NCBI RefSeq assembly: GCF_000733295.1
Contig: NZ_JPMI01000277.1
Coordinates: 92,699 to 156,698, forward strand
Reading direction: 5' to 3'
Source: Archangium violaceum Cb vi76
GTDB taxonomy: Bacteria > Myxococcota > Myxococcia > Myxococcales > Myxococcaceae
Length of the DNA stretch: 64,000 nt
Positions 34,412 to 43,500 of the stretch are shown here, in pieces. The notes beneath the pieces are model-generated. The model was not told where the DNA came from. It was given only the letters and a program-made list of their open reading frames with translations, and did not search any database. Position 1 is the stretch's first letter. Every line of letters starts with the position of its first letter. The position numbers were made by a program, and so were the translations under genes.

Positions 34412-34968
34412 CAGCCCTCGCCCCCTTCCGGCGCCTCTGCCTCCTCCGGGCCCGCCTCCAGGTACTCCGGAGGCTTCACCACGAGCTTGCCGCCCGGGAT
34501 GTCCACGGTGGAGACGAAGTCGTCGACGAAGGGCACCACCAGCTCTTCCCTGCCCTCGGCACGGATGACGAGGTTGGGCACCTCGCCGGTCTCCCAGAGT
34601 TCCTCCACGCGGCCGAGCACCTTGCCGGCCTCGTCCACGGCGGTGAGCCCCACCAGGTCACCCTGGAAGTACTCGTCCTCGGCGGGAGGCTCGAGGTCCT
34701 CCCGGAAGGCGAGCACGGTGGCGCCCACCAGTGCCTCGGAGGCGTCACGGCCCTTCACGCCCTCGAAGACGACGAGCATCTCCTTGGGCGTGGGACGCAC
34801 GGAGGCGATGCGCAGGACGCGCTCGGCGCCGGTGCGCGGACGCACGAGCACGCGCTCGACATGGTCGAGCGTCTCGGACGCCGGGTCGAAGGTGCGGACG
34901 GCCACCTCTCCCTGGAGACCATGGGCGCGGGCCACATAGCCCAGCTCGAGATGGGGTTTGAGCGTCAC
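34411..34968 (-). CDS. rimM: 16S rRNA processing protein RimM
   Basis: A 185-residue 30S maturation factor. The N-terminal RimM domain begins [22 protein letters not shown]. The PRC-barrel domain starts near residue 95 ([16 protein letters not shown]) and ends [16 protein letters not shown]; an acidic tail follows. It begins with GTG, overlapping the khpA stop by four bases (GTGA at 34968-34965). Confidence 0.95.
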   Translation of the reverse strand: MTLKPHLELGYVARAHGLQGEVAVRTFDPASETLDHVERVLVRPRTGAERVLRIASVRPTPKEMLVVFEGVKGRDASEALVGATVLAFREDLEPPAEDEYFQGDLVGLTAVDEAGKVLGRVEELWETGEVPNLVIRAEGREELVVPFVDDFVSTVDIPGGKLVVKPPEYLEAGPEEAEAPEGGEG

Positions 34969-35252
34969 GGGCCTTCAGGGGGTGTGGCGGGCGCGGGGGT
35001 CGCGGCCTGGGGTTGGCGCCGGTCGTCCTGGATCTCCAGGCGGACCTTCTGGCCCTGCTTCTGGGCCGCGGCACCCACCAACGTCCGGAGGGCACCCACG
35101 GTGCGACCGTCCCGGCCGATGACCTTGCCCACGTCCTCGGGGGCGACCTTCAGCTCATAGAGCCGGGCCCCGTCCACGTCGGACGCGCGCAGGCTCACCT
35201 GGTCAGGTTGATCGACCAGGGCCCGCGCGAGATAGATGATGAGCTGCTCCAC
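34965..35252 (-). CDS. khpA: KH-domain RNA-binding protein KhpA
   Basis: A 95-residue protein with one KH domain: DVGKVIGRDGRTVGALRTLV holds the GxxG loop. A proline/alanine tail of 15 residues follows. KhpA partners KhpB in RNA binding and division control in other bacteria, and lies between rpsP and rimM in many genomes, as here. Its stop overlaps the start of rimM. Confidence 0.93.
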   Translation of the reverse strand: MEQLIIYLARALVDQPDQVSLRASDVDGARLYELKVAPEDVGKVIGRDGRTVGALRTLVGAAAQKQGQKVRLEIQDDRRQPQAATPAPATPPEGP

Positions 35253-35277
35253 GCTGTCCGCTCGGCCTGCGAGGAGA

Positions 35278-35541
35278 CTAAGCGGGCTTGGCGGCGGGGG
35301 CGGCGCGCTTGTGGCGCTTGATGAGCTCGCCCACGGTGTCGGAGGGCACCGCGCCGGCCTTCAGCCAGTACTCCAGACGCTCAGCGGCGAACTCCACCTT
35401 GGCGGGCTTGTGGTTGGGATCGTAGGAACCCACGGCCTCGAGGAACTTGCCATCCCGGGGGTTACGGGAGTCGGTGGCCACCACGTGGTAGTACGGCTTC
35501 TTCTTGGCGCCCGCGCGGGCAAGACGGAGGACAACGGCCAT
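35278..35541 (-). CDS. rpsP: Ribosomal protein S16
   Basis: An 87-residue 30S protein beginning MAVVLRLARAGAKKKPYYHVV, with DSRNPRDGKFLEAVGSYDP, the standard S16 signature. It is the first gene of its operon. I chose the ATG at 35541; the longer frame upstream reads through the promoter region. Confidence 0.97.
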   Translation of the reverse strand: MAVVLRLARAGAKKKPYYHVVATDSRNPRDGKFLEAVGSYDPNHKPAKVEFAAERLEYWLKAGAVPSDTVGELIKRHKRAAPAAKPA

Positions 35542-35603
35542 TTCTGATGCTCCAGGTGAAAACTGAAGGTGAGACAAGAAGGTGATCAGCTTGGAGGGGG
35601 GCG

Positions 35604-35633
35604 CTCTTAGCGCCGCCACAAGCGGATTGTCAA
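35604..35633 (-). promoter_or_regulatory. Sigma-70-type promoter of the rpsP operon
   Basis: On the minus strand TTGACA (35633-35628), an 18-base spacer and TAAGAG (35609-35604). The -35 overlaps the stop codon of rlmN, so the ribosome operon can start independently of rlmN. Confidence 0.7.
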
Positions 35634-36802
35634 GGAAGCTCGGGGTTTTGCGTCGATTCCGACGCATTTTCGCCGCCCCGGTTGGCCAGCTGGCCACACG
35701 CGCCGGCGATATCGCGGCCCCGGTTCTGCCGGATGAAGGCGGCCACGTGCCCGTTGGTGAGGAGCTCCCGGAAGCGCTCGGCCCGCTCGTCCATGGTCGT
35801 CTTGAAGCCGAGCCCGGGGTTCTCGTTGTAGGGGATGAGGTTGACCTTGGCGGGGATGTCCTCGAGCAGCTCGATGAGGCGGTAGGCGTCCTCGTCGCTG
35901 TCGTTGAAGTCCCGCAGGAGGACGTACTCGAAGGTGATGCGGCGGCCCTGGCGCAGGGGGAACTTGCGGCAGGCGTCGAGCAGCGCCGCGATGTTCCACT
36001 TGCGGTTGACGGGCATCGTCTTGGAGCGCTGCTCGTCGGTGCTCGCGTTGAGCGAGATGGCGAGCTTCACGTCCGTCTCCTGGCCGAAGCGCTCGATCAT
36101 CGGCACCAGGCCCACCGTGGAGACGGTGATGTGGCGGTGGCTGAAGTTGGGGCCTTCCACCGACTGGAGGATGGAGAGCGCCGTCTTCAGGTTCTCGAAG
36201 TTGTGCAGGGGCTCGCCCATGCCCATGAAGACCAGGTTGGAGAGCGGGCGCCAGGTCTCCAGCTGCTCCAGCTTGCGCACCTCGCGGTTCACCGCGTGCA
36301 CCTGGGCGACGATCTCCCCCGGGGTGAGGTTGCGCTTGAGGCCGAGCGTGCCCGTCATGCAGAAGCTGCACGCCATGGCGCAGCCCACCTGGGTGGACAC
36401 GCAGAGCGTCTTGCGGTCCTCGGAGGGCATGTAGACGGACTCGATGTAGCGGCCGTCCCGCGTCTTCCAGCGGTACTTGATGGTGCCATCCACCGAGCGC
36501 TGCTCGGCGTCCTTCACGAGGGGGACGATCTCCGCGCGCGTCTTGAGCTTCTCGCGCAGGGCCTTGGAGAGGTCCGTCATCTCGTCGAACGAGGTGGCGC
36601 CGCGCTGGTGCATCCACCGGTAGAGCTGGCCGGCCCGGAACGCACGCTCGCCCAGCTCCTCGGTGAGGAAGCGGGTGAGCCCCTCCAGCGTGAGGCTGGA
36701 GACCTCCGTGAGCTTCGCGGGCGCGGGGGCCGGGGCGGGCGCGGGGGTCGCCTGGAGTTCGGCGATCGCAGCGGGGATGTTGGAGGACTCGGGCTGCATC
36801 AT
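35630..36802 (-). CDS. rlmN: Dual-specificity 23S rRNA/tRNA adenine-C2 methyltransferase RlmN
   Basis: A 390-residue radical SAM enzyme that makes m2A2503 in 23S rRNA and m2A37 in tRNA. The [4Fe-4S] motif CAMACSFC is near residue 140, the GMGEPLHN glycine-rich motif near 193, and the second catalytic cysteine is expected near the end (GRDIAGACGQL). An unusual Pro/Ala repeat (APAPAPAPAK) near residue 20 precedes the HEAT-like N-terminal domain. ATG 36802 is followed by a second ATG at 36799; both fit. Confidence 0.95.
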   Translation of the reverse strand: MMQPESSNIPAAIAELQATPAPAPAPAPAKLTEVSSLTLEGLTRFLTEELGERAFRAGQLYRWMHQRGATSFDEMTDLSKALREKLKTRAEIVPLVKDAEQRSVDGTIKYRWKTRDGRYIESVYMPSEDRKTLCVSTQVGCAMACSFCMTGTLGLKRNLTPGEIVAQVHAVNREVRKLEQLETWRPLSNLVFMGMGEPLHNFENLKTALSILQSVEGPNFSHRHITVSTVGLVPMIERFGQETDVKLAISLNASTDEQRSKTMPVNRKWNIAALLDACRKFPLRQGRRITFEYVLLRDFNDSDEDAYRLIELLEDIPAKVNLIPYNENPGLGFKTTMDERAERFRELLTNGHVAAFIRQNRGRDIAGACGQLANRGGENASESTQNPELP

Positions 36803-36882
36803 GGTTCCAACGGGGGGAGTGTGGGGGTGACTTCCCACAACCTGGGGCCTGGAGTCAAAGGTGCGCTCGTCCCCTTCCCCGC

Positions 36883-37221
36883 TCAAAGCTTCGTAACCGC
36901 GCTGACCAAGGCGTAGACGATCAACAGATAAAAGCCCAAGCAGCCAACAGACACGAAAAGCCCCACCGTAAACGCCAGGCAGGATGCGAACCCGATCCCG
37001 ATGAGCAGCCGGTCTCTCACGGGGATGGAGGGGATCGACAAGAATAACGACAGCCCCCCCGTGGCAAGCCCAAGTGGCCAGCCCACCCCTGGGGAGGTGA
37101 GCTGTCTCAGACCCGGAAGTGGATACGGGGATTTGAACACCATGGACCATGAAGCAGCAGAAAGAAACACGAGAGTGGTGCCCCAAACGATCGGGAGGTA
37201 ACTCCAACTAGGTAGCTTCAA
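36883..37221 (-). CDS. Small membrane protein, unknown function
   Basis: A 112-residue protein with three or four hydrophobic helices (near residues 5-22, 42-56, 67-85 and 85-110) and no polar catalytic motif. I chose TTG at 37221 (reading LKLPSWSY) because AGGAAGG lies 7-8 bases upstream; the frame open to 37323 has no such site and its extra N-terminus is charged and unlike a membrane protein. It is less GC-rich than rlmN and marks the edge of the accessory island. Confidence 0.6.
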   Translation of the reverse strand: MKLPSWSYLPIVWGTTLVFLSAASWSMVFKSPYPLPGLRQLTSPGVGWPLGLATGGLSLFLSIPSIPVRDRLLIGIGFASCLAFTVGLFVSVGCLGFYLLIVYALVSAVTKL

Positions 37222-37370
37222 ATCCGGTCCTTCCTGTGTGATCGGCCTGGGAACAAACCTAGCATGGCTGTGCCTTTCAGGCAGACAGTTGTGCTCCAGC
37301 CGCCGACATCGCGAACGGCGCAAACTCCTCGCTCCATCCGCAATGCCGGAACCTTACCTCATCTCCAGCC

Positions 37371-40300
37371 TCACCCCATTGCCCCGCAGTTCATTCCCGA
37401 ATTCCCATCAACGAACAAACTGGACAAGACAGTGATGAACACTGCCGCAATAGCGCTCGGCGGGTAGGGAGCCATGCCAAGATCCAGACCGAGCAGAAAG
37501 CCACCTACGAAGCAGTTGAACTTATCATCATCTTTCGCATACGCTTTTTGCATTTGATAGACAACAAAAACACCGAGGACGGCAATATACAAGGCCGACA
37601 GACCGACAAAAAGCCATCCCAGCATCGGACCAAGGAAAAGACTTACCATGATGGCAACTCCCAGGGACACCCCTACTGCAGCCCCATAATTGAAAGCCTT
37701 CAGATAGCCTCCATTCGCCCCCCCCTCGATCAGATAGGCTCCCGCTCCCGTTTCGACATCAGTGACGATGTATCCCGCCCCAGACCAACCTTGGACATCC
37801 ACGGGCCGTTGATGGACAGTGACTTCTTTTCCAGACGCGACTGCGGACCGGATGCCATCCAGGATATCAGAACCCAGCTCAAGCTGGGGGAGCACCACAC
37901 CGATATTCGTCTGCGTGACAACGTAGATACGCTGCCCCGCAGCGGCCGCCTTTGCTAGCAACTTGATTGTAGAAGCGGCCTCTCCGGTCTGCCCCTGGGC
38001 AACCAGCAACTCTTCCAGTACCGCATGCTCCTGCGTACTGGCCTGCATCCCCATGACCCGGTTGGCACGAGCCCACACATTCTTGTCATTATCCATTGAC
38101 CATCGGATGTTTCGAAGGTGACCGATGTCCAACATCACCCCAGAGAACTTGGCGCGTTTGGCAACCCCGAAAACAGACTCGACACCCAGATCAACATGAA
38201 CCAGACCAAACGAGAGCGCCGGGAAGTCGACAACTCGGGCCCGCAGCCGCATGGCTCGCCCGGACGCGTCAAGCAATGCAAAATATTGCCAAAGCACCGT
38301 CGTCAGGAGATCGCCCCCGACGTCATTCCTGAACAGGCCGCTGGTGTCACCGCTCTCGATCAGCGCCTTGGCTTCCGCTGCCTGCGCCTTGAGCCGCACA
38401 ATCCGCTCAGCATCGATCCCCTGCATATTGAGGCCGATGGCGGTCACTTGGCCTGCGCTCAGGATGTCCGAAGTCTCGTCCCAACCCAGGGACAAATTCA
38501 GCTCGGTAAAGCCGCCAGTTCCAAGGAGCTCTGTTCCCATAGTAACGGGGGATCCCGTCGCCCGAACAACCCCATCCACACGAATCTCGGGGCGAAGCCG
38601 GATCAGGTAGGCCGGAAAGGTCACATCTGACAGTTCCTCCGGCGTCGGCTGACTACCGTCGGCATTGGGCTGTGGAAGGCGGCTTGCAATGAGCTCTGCA
38701 TCGGCGTGAGTGGCCGGTGCGTAGAGCAGCATCACCTTTCGGCCAGCAAGGTTGGGAAGGCTCTCCGAGAACGAGAGTATTGGGCTATCAAGCGAGCGTC
38801 CGGACTCGCCCGCGTAGAGCGAGTACCGGAATTTGTGGGTCAGGCTTGGTGGCAAGTCGGAGTATCGCGCACCAATAGAGACCGTCTTGTACGGAAGGGA
38901 TGAGGCCAGGATTTCGAACTGCTCCTTGAGGGAGACACGAGTTCCATACACCTCGCCAACAGTTGCATCCGGCTTCACCTGCTCGACATAGCTGGTGTGC
39001 TCATTGAGATACTGCTCACCACCGGACCGAACGGCTGTGAAGTTGGGATTCTGAATCCATCCCTCCGCCACATTCACCGTTGCACCCGAGAGTGATGCCG
39101 AGGTGATGGTATTCATGTCGACCGAAGGATTGGCCCCGCCGAGTAGGCCCACGTTGTCGGTATACTGCTTGAAACTGGCATCCAGGGACACCCATGTGTC
39201 GCCCTGCCCCTGCTTCTTCCCGCGGGAAGGCTCAAAGTCTACCCAGGCCTCGACCCACACATGCTCAAGCTCGATGTGCGTGATGCGGCCACCAGACGTC
39301 AGTGCGGCGTTGGGGACACCACCCTGTACCCAGAGCTGCTGTGCTGCTTCCGGCTTCGCGACTCCTCCTACCCAGCTCATCGCGGCGTCCGCCGGGACCC
39401 GGATGGTCCCGTACACATAGCGCGCTGGGATGCCGCTGGCACGATAGAGGGCGATTAGGAGTGAGGCCGTGTCGAACGCATTGCCTTGCTTCTTGTTGAG
39501 TGTTGCGTCGCTGCCTTGGATCGACCCGAAGCTGGGGATATAATCGATATTGTTGCGCACCCAGTGGTACAGCGGCACCGGGTTCTTCCCAAGCGAGACC
39601 GCCAGATCACTGATAGCCTGCGTGATCTGCACGTCATCGGTCGCAGACAGATCGCCGCTAGTCGCCGGAGCAAGGGCCGTTCTCAAGGTGGAGTCCGAAC
39701 CTGCCAGCGATCGCGCGAACGCCTCTGGGGATTTCGCTGGTTTACGCGCCTTGCCATCCGGGACCCGCCAAGGAAGCTTGTTCGGATCCAGCTTCTTGTG
39801 GCGCTTGCCCGGCTGGTTGGCGGCAAGAAACCTGCCGAGTTCCTCAATGCTCTTCTCTCGCCTGGCCTCATCGCCAGCAGCGTCAGCGGCCTTGAACTTC
39901 TCGAGGATGCGCTTCATCTCCTTCCGCTTCTGCTTGAACACCAGCTCTGCGGCATGATGACGCGCCTTGATCTCCTCCGAGAGCTTCTTGTCGTCGAGCC
40001 TCTTCCCGACTTCCGCGAACGAGGCATCCACCGCCACATCCAGCTTCTCCAACTGCTGGATCTTCTCGCTGATCGACTGGACTCGCCGCTGCGCACCGCT
40101 CGTGTTGAGGCCGGCGGCGCCCGACACTGACTGGCGCTGCCCCGGTTTGGCGCTCACCAGTTCCTTGAGTTCCTCCAGGGCCTGACCGTACTGGTCATCC
40201 GCGGTCGTCATGGCACTCACAGGCGCCCGCGACTGAACAGGCGGTAGCGCTCCCACCACGACCGGCCGTACGCCCGTGTTCGGCCGTGCCTCTGCTGCCG

Positions 40301-40409
40301 CCGACAGCGGCCTCAGGGACAGGCAGACCATCGCCGCCATCACCAACATGGAAATGCCCTGCACGAAGCCGTTGGCGCGACGGGGTTGCTCTCTGACAGA
40401 TACCTGCAT
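37371..40409 (-). CDS. Large exported transglutaminase-like protein, catalytic cysteine apparently lost
   Basis: A 1,012-residue protein. It has a signal/anchor helix (residues about 17-38), a coiled-coil region (75-190) and a transglutaminase-like core near 290-400. The core reads GNAFDTASLLIALYRASGIPARYVYG where an active enzyme has G-x-C at the helix start, so alanine or phenylalanine replaces the cysteine; the histidine is kept in EHVWVEAWVDF. Three or four hydrophobic helices near the C-terminus (about 905-1000) suggest membrane attachment at that end too. It follows the giant surface-protein gene by 92 bases on the same strand. Codon use is clearly less GC-rich than in core genes, which suggests transfer. 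Confidence 0.75.
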   Translation of the reverse strand: MQVSVREQPRRANGFVQGISMLVMAAMVCLSLRPLSAAAEARPNTGVRPVVVGALPPVQSRAPVSAMTTADDQYGQALEELKELVSAKPGQRQSVSGAAGLNTSGAQRRVQSISEKIQQLEKLDVAVDASFAEVGKRLDDKKLSEEIKARHHAAELVFKQKRKEMKRILEKFKAADAAGDEARREKSIEELGRFLAANQPGKRHKKLDPNKLPWRVPDGKARKPAKSPEAFARSLAGSDSTLRTALAPATSGDLSATDDVQITQAISDLAVSLGKNPVPLYHWVRNNIDYIPSFGSIQGSDATLNKKQGNAFDTASLLIALYRASGIPARYVYGTIRVPADAAMSWVGGVAKPEAAQQLWVQGGVPNAALTSGGRITHIELEHVWVEAWVDFEPSRGKKQGQGDTWVSLDASFKQYTDNVGLLGGANPSVDMNTITSASLSGATVNVAEGWIQNPNFTAVRSGGEQYLNEHTSYVEQVKPDATVGEVYGTRVSLKEQFEILASSLPYKTVSIGARYSDLPPSLTHKFRYSLYAGESGRSLDSPILSFSESLPNLAGRKVMLLYAPATHADAELIASRLPQPNADGSQPTPEELSDVTFPAYLIRLRPEIRVDGVVRATGSPVTMGTELLGTGGFTELNLSLGWDETSDILSAGQVTAIGLNMQGIDAERIVRLKAQAAEAKALIESGDTSGLFRNDVGGDLLTTVLWQYFALLDASGRAMRLRARVVDFPALSFGLVHVDLGVESVFGVAKRAKFSGVMLDIGHLRNIRWSMDNDKNVWARANRVMGMQASTQEHAVLEELLVAQGQTGEAASTIKLLAKAAAAGQRIYVVTQTNIGVVLPQLELGSDILDGIRSAVASGKEVTVHQRPVDVQGWSGAGYIVTDVETGAGAYLIEGGANGGYLKAFNYGAAVGVSLGVAIMVSLFLGPMLGWLFVGLSALYIAVLGVFVVYQMQKAYAKDDDKFNCFVGGFLLGLDLGMAPYPPSAIAAVFITVLSSLFVDGNSGMNCGAMG

Positions 40410-40501
40410 GGGGTGATTCTCTCTCTACGGCTACGCTCCGGCTGGAGTGTAGCTTCTTGAATATTTGAAAGGTGTTGTCAAACCGTACAGCGGGGCCGTC
40501 C

Positions 40502-43500
40502 TCAATCCGCGGACAGCCCCATCCAACGCAGCCAGCGGCCGAGAATCATGCGCAGCCGGGTGACACCCGAGTCCGTGAGGCCCGACAAGGTATCGGCCGC
40601 CGCGAGCACGTGCGTCGTGGCCTGCGCTGGAGACGCGGCAATCGCCAGGTCCAGGGAGCCGATGGCATCCGTGAGCACCACGCTGTCCGGGTAACCGTCC
40701 TGAACCAGCGCATCGAGCTGGGTCCGGATGTCGCTGAGCGACTCCTCCTCCGGGACGAACAGGGTCAACGTGGGCACGGGTGCCACCAACACCGTGTGGC
40801 CGTCACGGCTCCCGCTCACCAGGGTATCCAGGGTCATGGGGCCGATGACCTCGGGCAGCCGCACCCAGAATCGCACCGTCTTCACCTCGTCGACCGCAAG
40901 GGGGAAGGTGAAGGTCACCGTCTGTCCACTGGCAATCCCCACTCCCGGATCGATGATGCTCGCCCCGGTGGGCACGGTCACCGTGGCGGTGACGGAAACA
41001 GCGATGCCCAGGTTCGCAACCAGGAACTCGACGGGCACGACTGCACCGGGACCCATGTAGAGGTTCGGCGAACGCACCCGGTTGAGCAGCGTGCGCAGGG
41101 TCTCGGCCGCGAGGCTCGTCTGCCCATCGCGAGTCGCGATGGCGAGCAGATCGACACCCGCGAAGGCGGCCCTACCCTGTCCGTAGCTATTCAGGGTCAG
41201 GGTATCCAGTTCGAGTCCCGGCTGGCTCACGCTACCATCCAGCACATAGGTGCCCAGGCTCTCCGCGGTGAGGCGGCTGATGCGCAGGGGAACCTCGTCG
41301 GTCAGCACCCCAAACTCCCCGTTCTCGGAAGCCCCGGTGTAAGTGGGCTTCACGCCCAGGACATCGGTGACGGTGTGGGCGTATTCGATCCCCAGGGCGC
41401 CGTGCACGAGCGAGTGGCGCGAATCATGGTCGCCCGCGATGACGAGTCCCTCCCCACGGAAGATCGCCTCGCGCAGCTCCTTCTGGGCCTGTTGGTCGAG
41501 CGTCTCCGCTTCGGTGAACAGGACGTAGGTGCTGTATCCGCCGCTGCGCAGCTTGGTGGTGAAGTCAGCCGCCGACTCGGTGAGGGCGAAGGAATAACCC
41601 GCCTCAGTGAGCAGCTGCGTCAGGAAGGCCTTCTGCACGGAGAGCAACGGGGCACTGGCGGGCCCATGGGGATCCACATCCGCCACGCCGTCCTCCGGGT
41701 GGGCCGGGTCGAGCAGCACGAGCACGCGGCCCATGCCATTGGGAGAAAGGTTGGCGTAGAGGCCGATGGGAGACTCGACAACCTGGAAGCCGGCGACGGC
41801 CAGGGGGCGGGTGCTCCCCTCCAGTTCGGCCTTGAGAACACAGGCATAGCTTCCCGGGGCGAGCTCATGGGCCACGGCGTTGCGCACGTAGACGTGCCCC
41901 GCTCCGCCTGGCGTCAGGCTCACGGTCTGGGAGACCTCGTCCAGCACAATGCCAGCGCCAACGTCGACGAGCTGGTGGGTCAGCTTCACGCCCGTCACCG
42001 TACTGGCTGAGACAGTCTTCGTGGTGTCGGTGCAGGCGTTGGGCTCGCCCTTGTAGACCAGCGACGAGGCCACGGTCACCGTCCCCGTGAGTCCCTGCAG
42101 GGCACGGCGCTCCACCTGGAAGTGGGTCGTACTGGCGCTCAACACCGCACGGGTGAGCGCGTCCTTGAGCACCAGGGTGACCTGGTACTGACCGCTGACG
42201 GCGTCGGCCAGCTTCAACCCGAAGGGCAGATCCATCAGCCCTCCCGGCGCGAGTTGGTTGACGTTGCGCGTGTCGAAGTAGAGCGTGTCACCGAACGGCG
42301 TCTTCACGGTGAGCTCGACACGCGAGTTCGCGAGCAGGACGTTGGTCGCGTCGTTGCGCACACGACCCGTGATCGCTACCGCATCCCAGGCGTTGTAGGT
42401 CGGCTTGTTCGTCGTGACCTGGGTGGAGGCGACGACCGTGGGGGCGCCAATGCTGAACGGCGCCACGGCCTCGGCGACCAACCGGCCCTGCGCGTCGAGC
42501 AGCCTCGCGTAGATCTCGTAATTGCCCACCAGGGTGGCAGCGGTGTTCCACGCAGCGTTCAGCGTCTGCACCAGGGTGGCACCGAGGTCGGTCACGGACT
42601 GCAACGGGAGCGTCGCCAACGGAGTGGCGCTGCCGGGCACACGGATCGCCCACACCACCTGACCCGAGGCCGACTCCGCCCCGGTGTTCTTCACCGTGGA
42701 GGTGATCTCCACCTGCTCGTTGGCCCGGTAGAGCGACTTGTTGGTCGCGATCGTCAGCGCCATCGCATCCGCTGTGCTGACCTGCGGGATGTCCAACGAG
42801 AGCTGGACCTTCTCCTCCAGGAAGGAGTTGCTGAACTCCAGATAGGCTTGGCTCACTACCGGCCGCTGCTCGTGCAGCGCCATATCGCTCAGGGTCAGGT
42901 CGAACTCCACGTCACGCCCTTCGCCGGTCACGCCCCGCAGATTCCAGACGTAGTGGGAGGCAGTGCTGGTGCTGGTCGGCGCGAGGGTCGGATTGCCGAG
43001 CTGAACCGACTCCGGCAGGCTGACGTGCAGGTCGATGTCGATGCCACCCAGCCGCTCGAGAGCCTTGGGCATGAAGATCATCACGAAGCTCGTCGTGGAG
43101 AGCGTATAGGGGCTGCTCCCCCAGGAGCCATTCAGGGCCTGCCTGGCGAGCAGATTCTCGATGGCCTTTCGGATCTTCGGATCATCCGCCGACGGGTTCT
43201 GGTACTCGAGCGCGAGGCCCACCATGGCGGTGGCCAATGCATCAGTGGTGGTGGTGTTCTCGTAGTCCACCCAGCCGCCGTCGGCACGCTGGCGGTTCCG
43301 CAAGAGGTTGTCCTCGTAGGCGATCGCCGCGTCGATCTCGGCGAGCAGCGTCGTATCGGTCACTACGCTACGGGCCTCGGCGAGTCCAATGAGCCGCTGT
43401 GAATGCACGACGTTGTAGAGGCTCTTGTCCTTGTGGTTCGCGATGAAGTAGCGCGCCACACGAGGAATCTCGACGAGCAACTCGTCGCGCAACTGGTTGA

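Noticed and set aside
40477..40482. TTGACA on the minus strand before the transglutaminase-like gene
   Set aside because: No acceptable -10 at 16-18 bases; kept only as a weak hint that the gene might have its own promoter.
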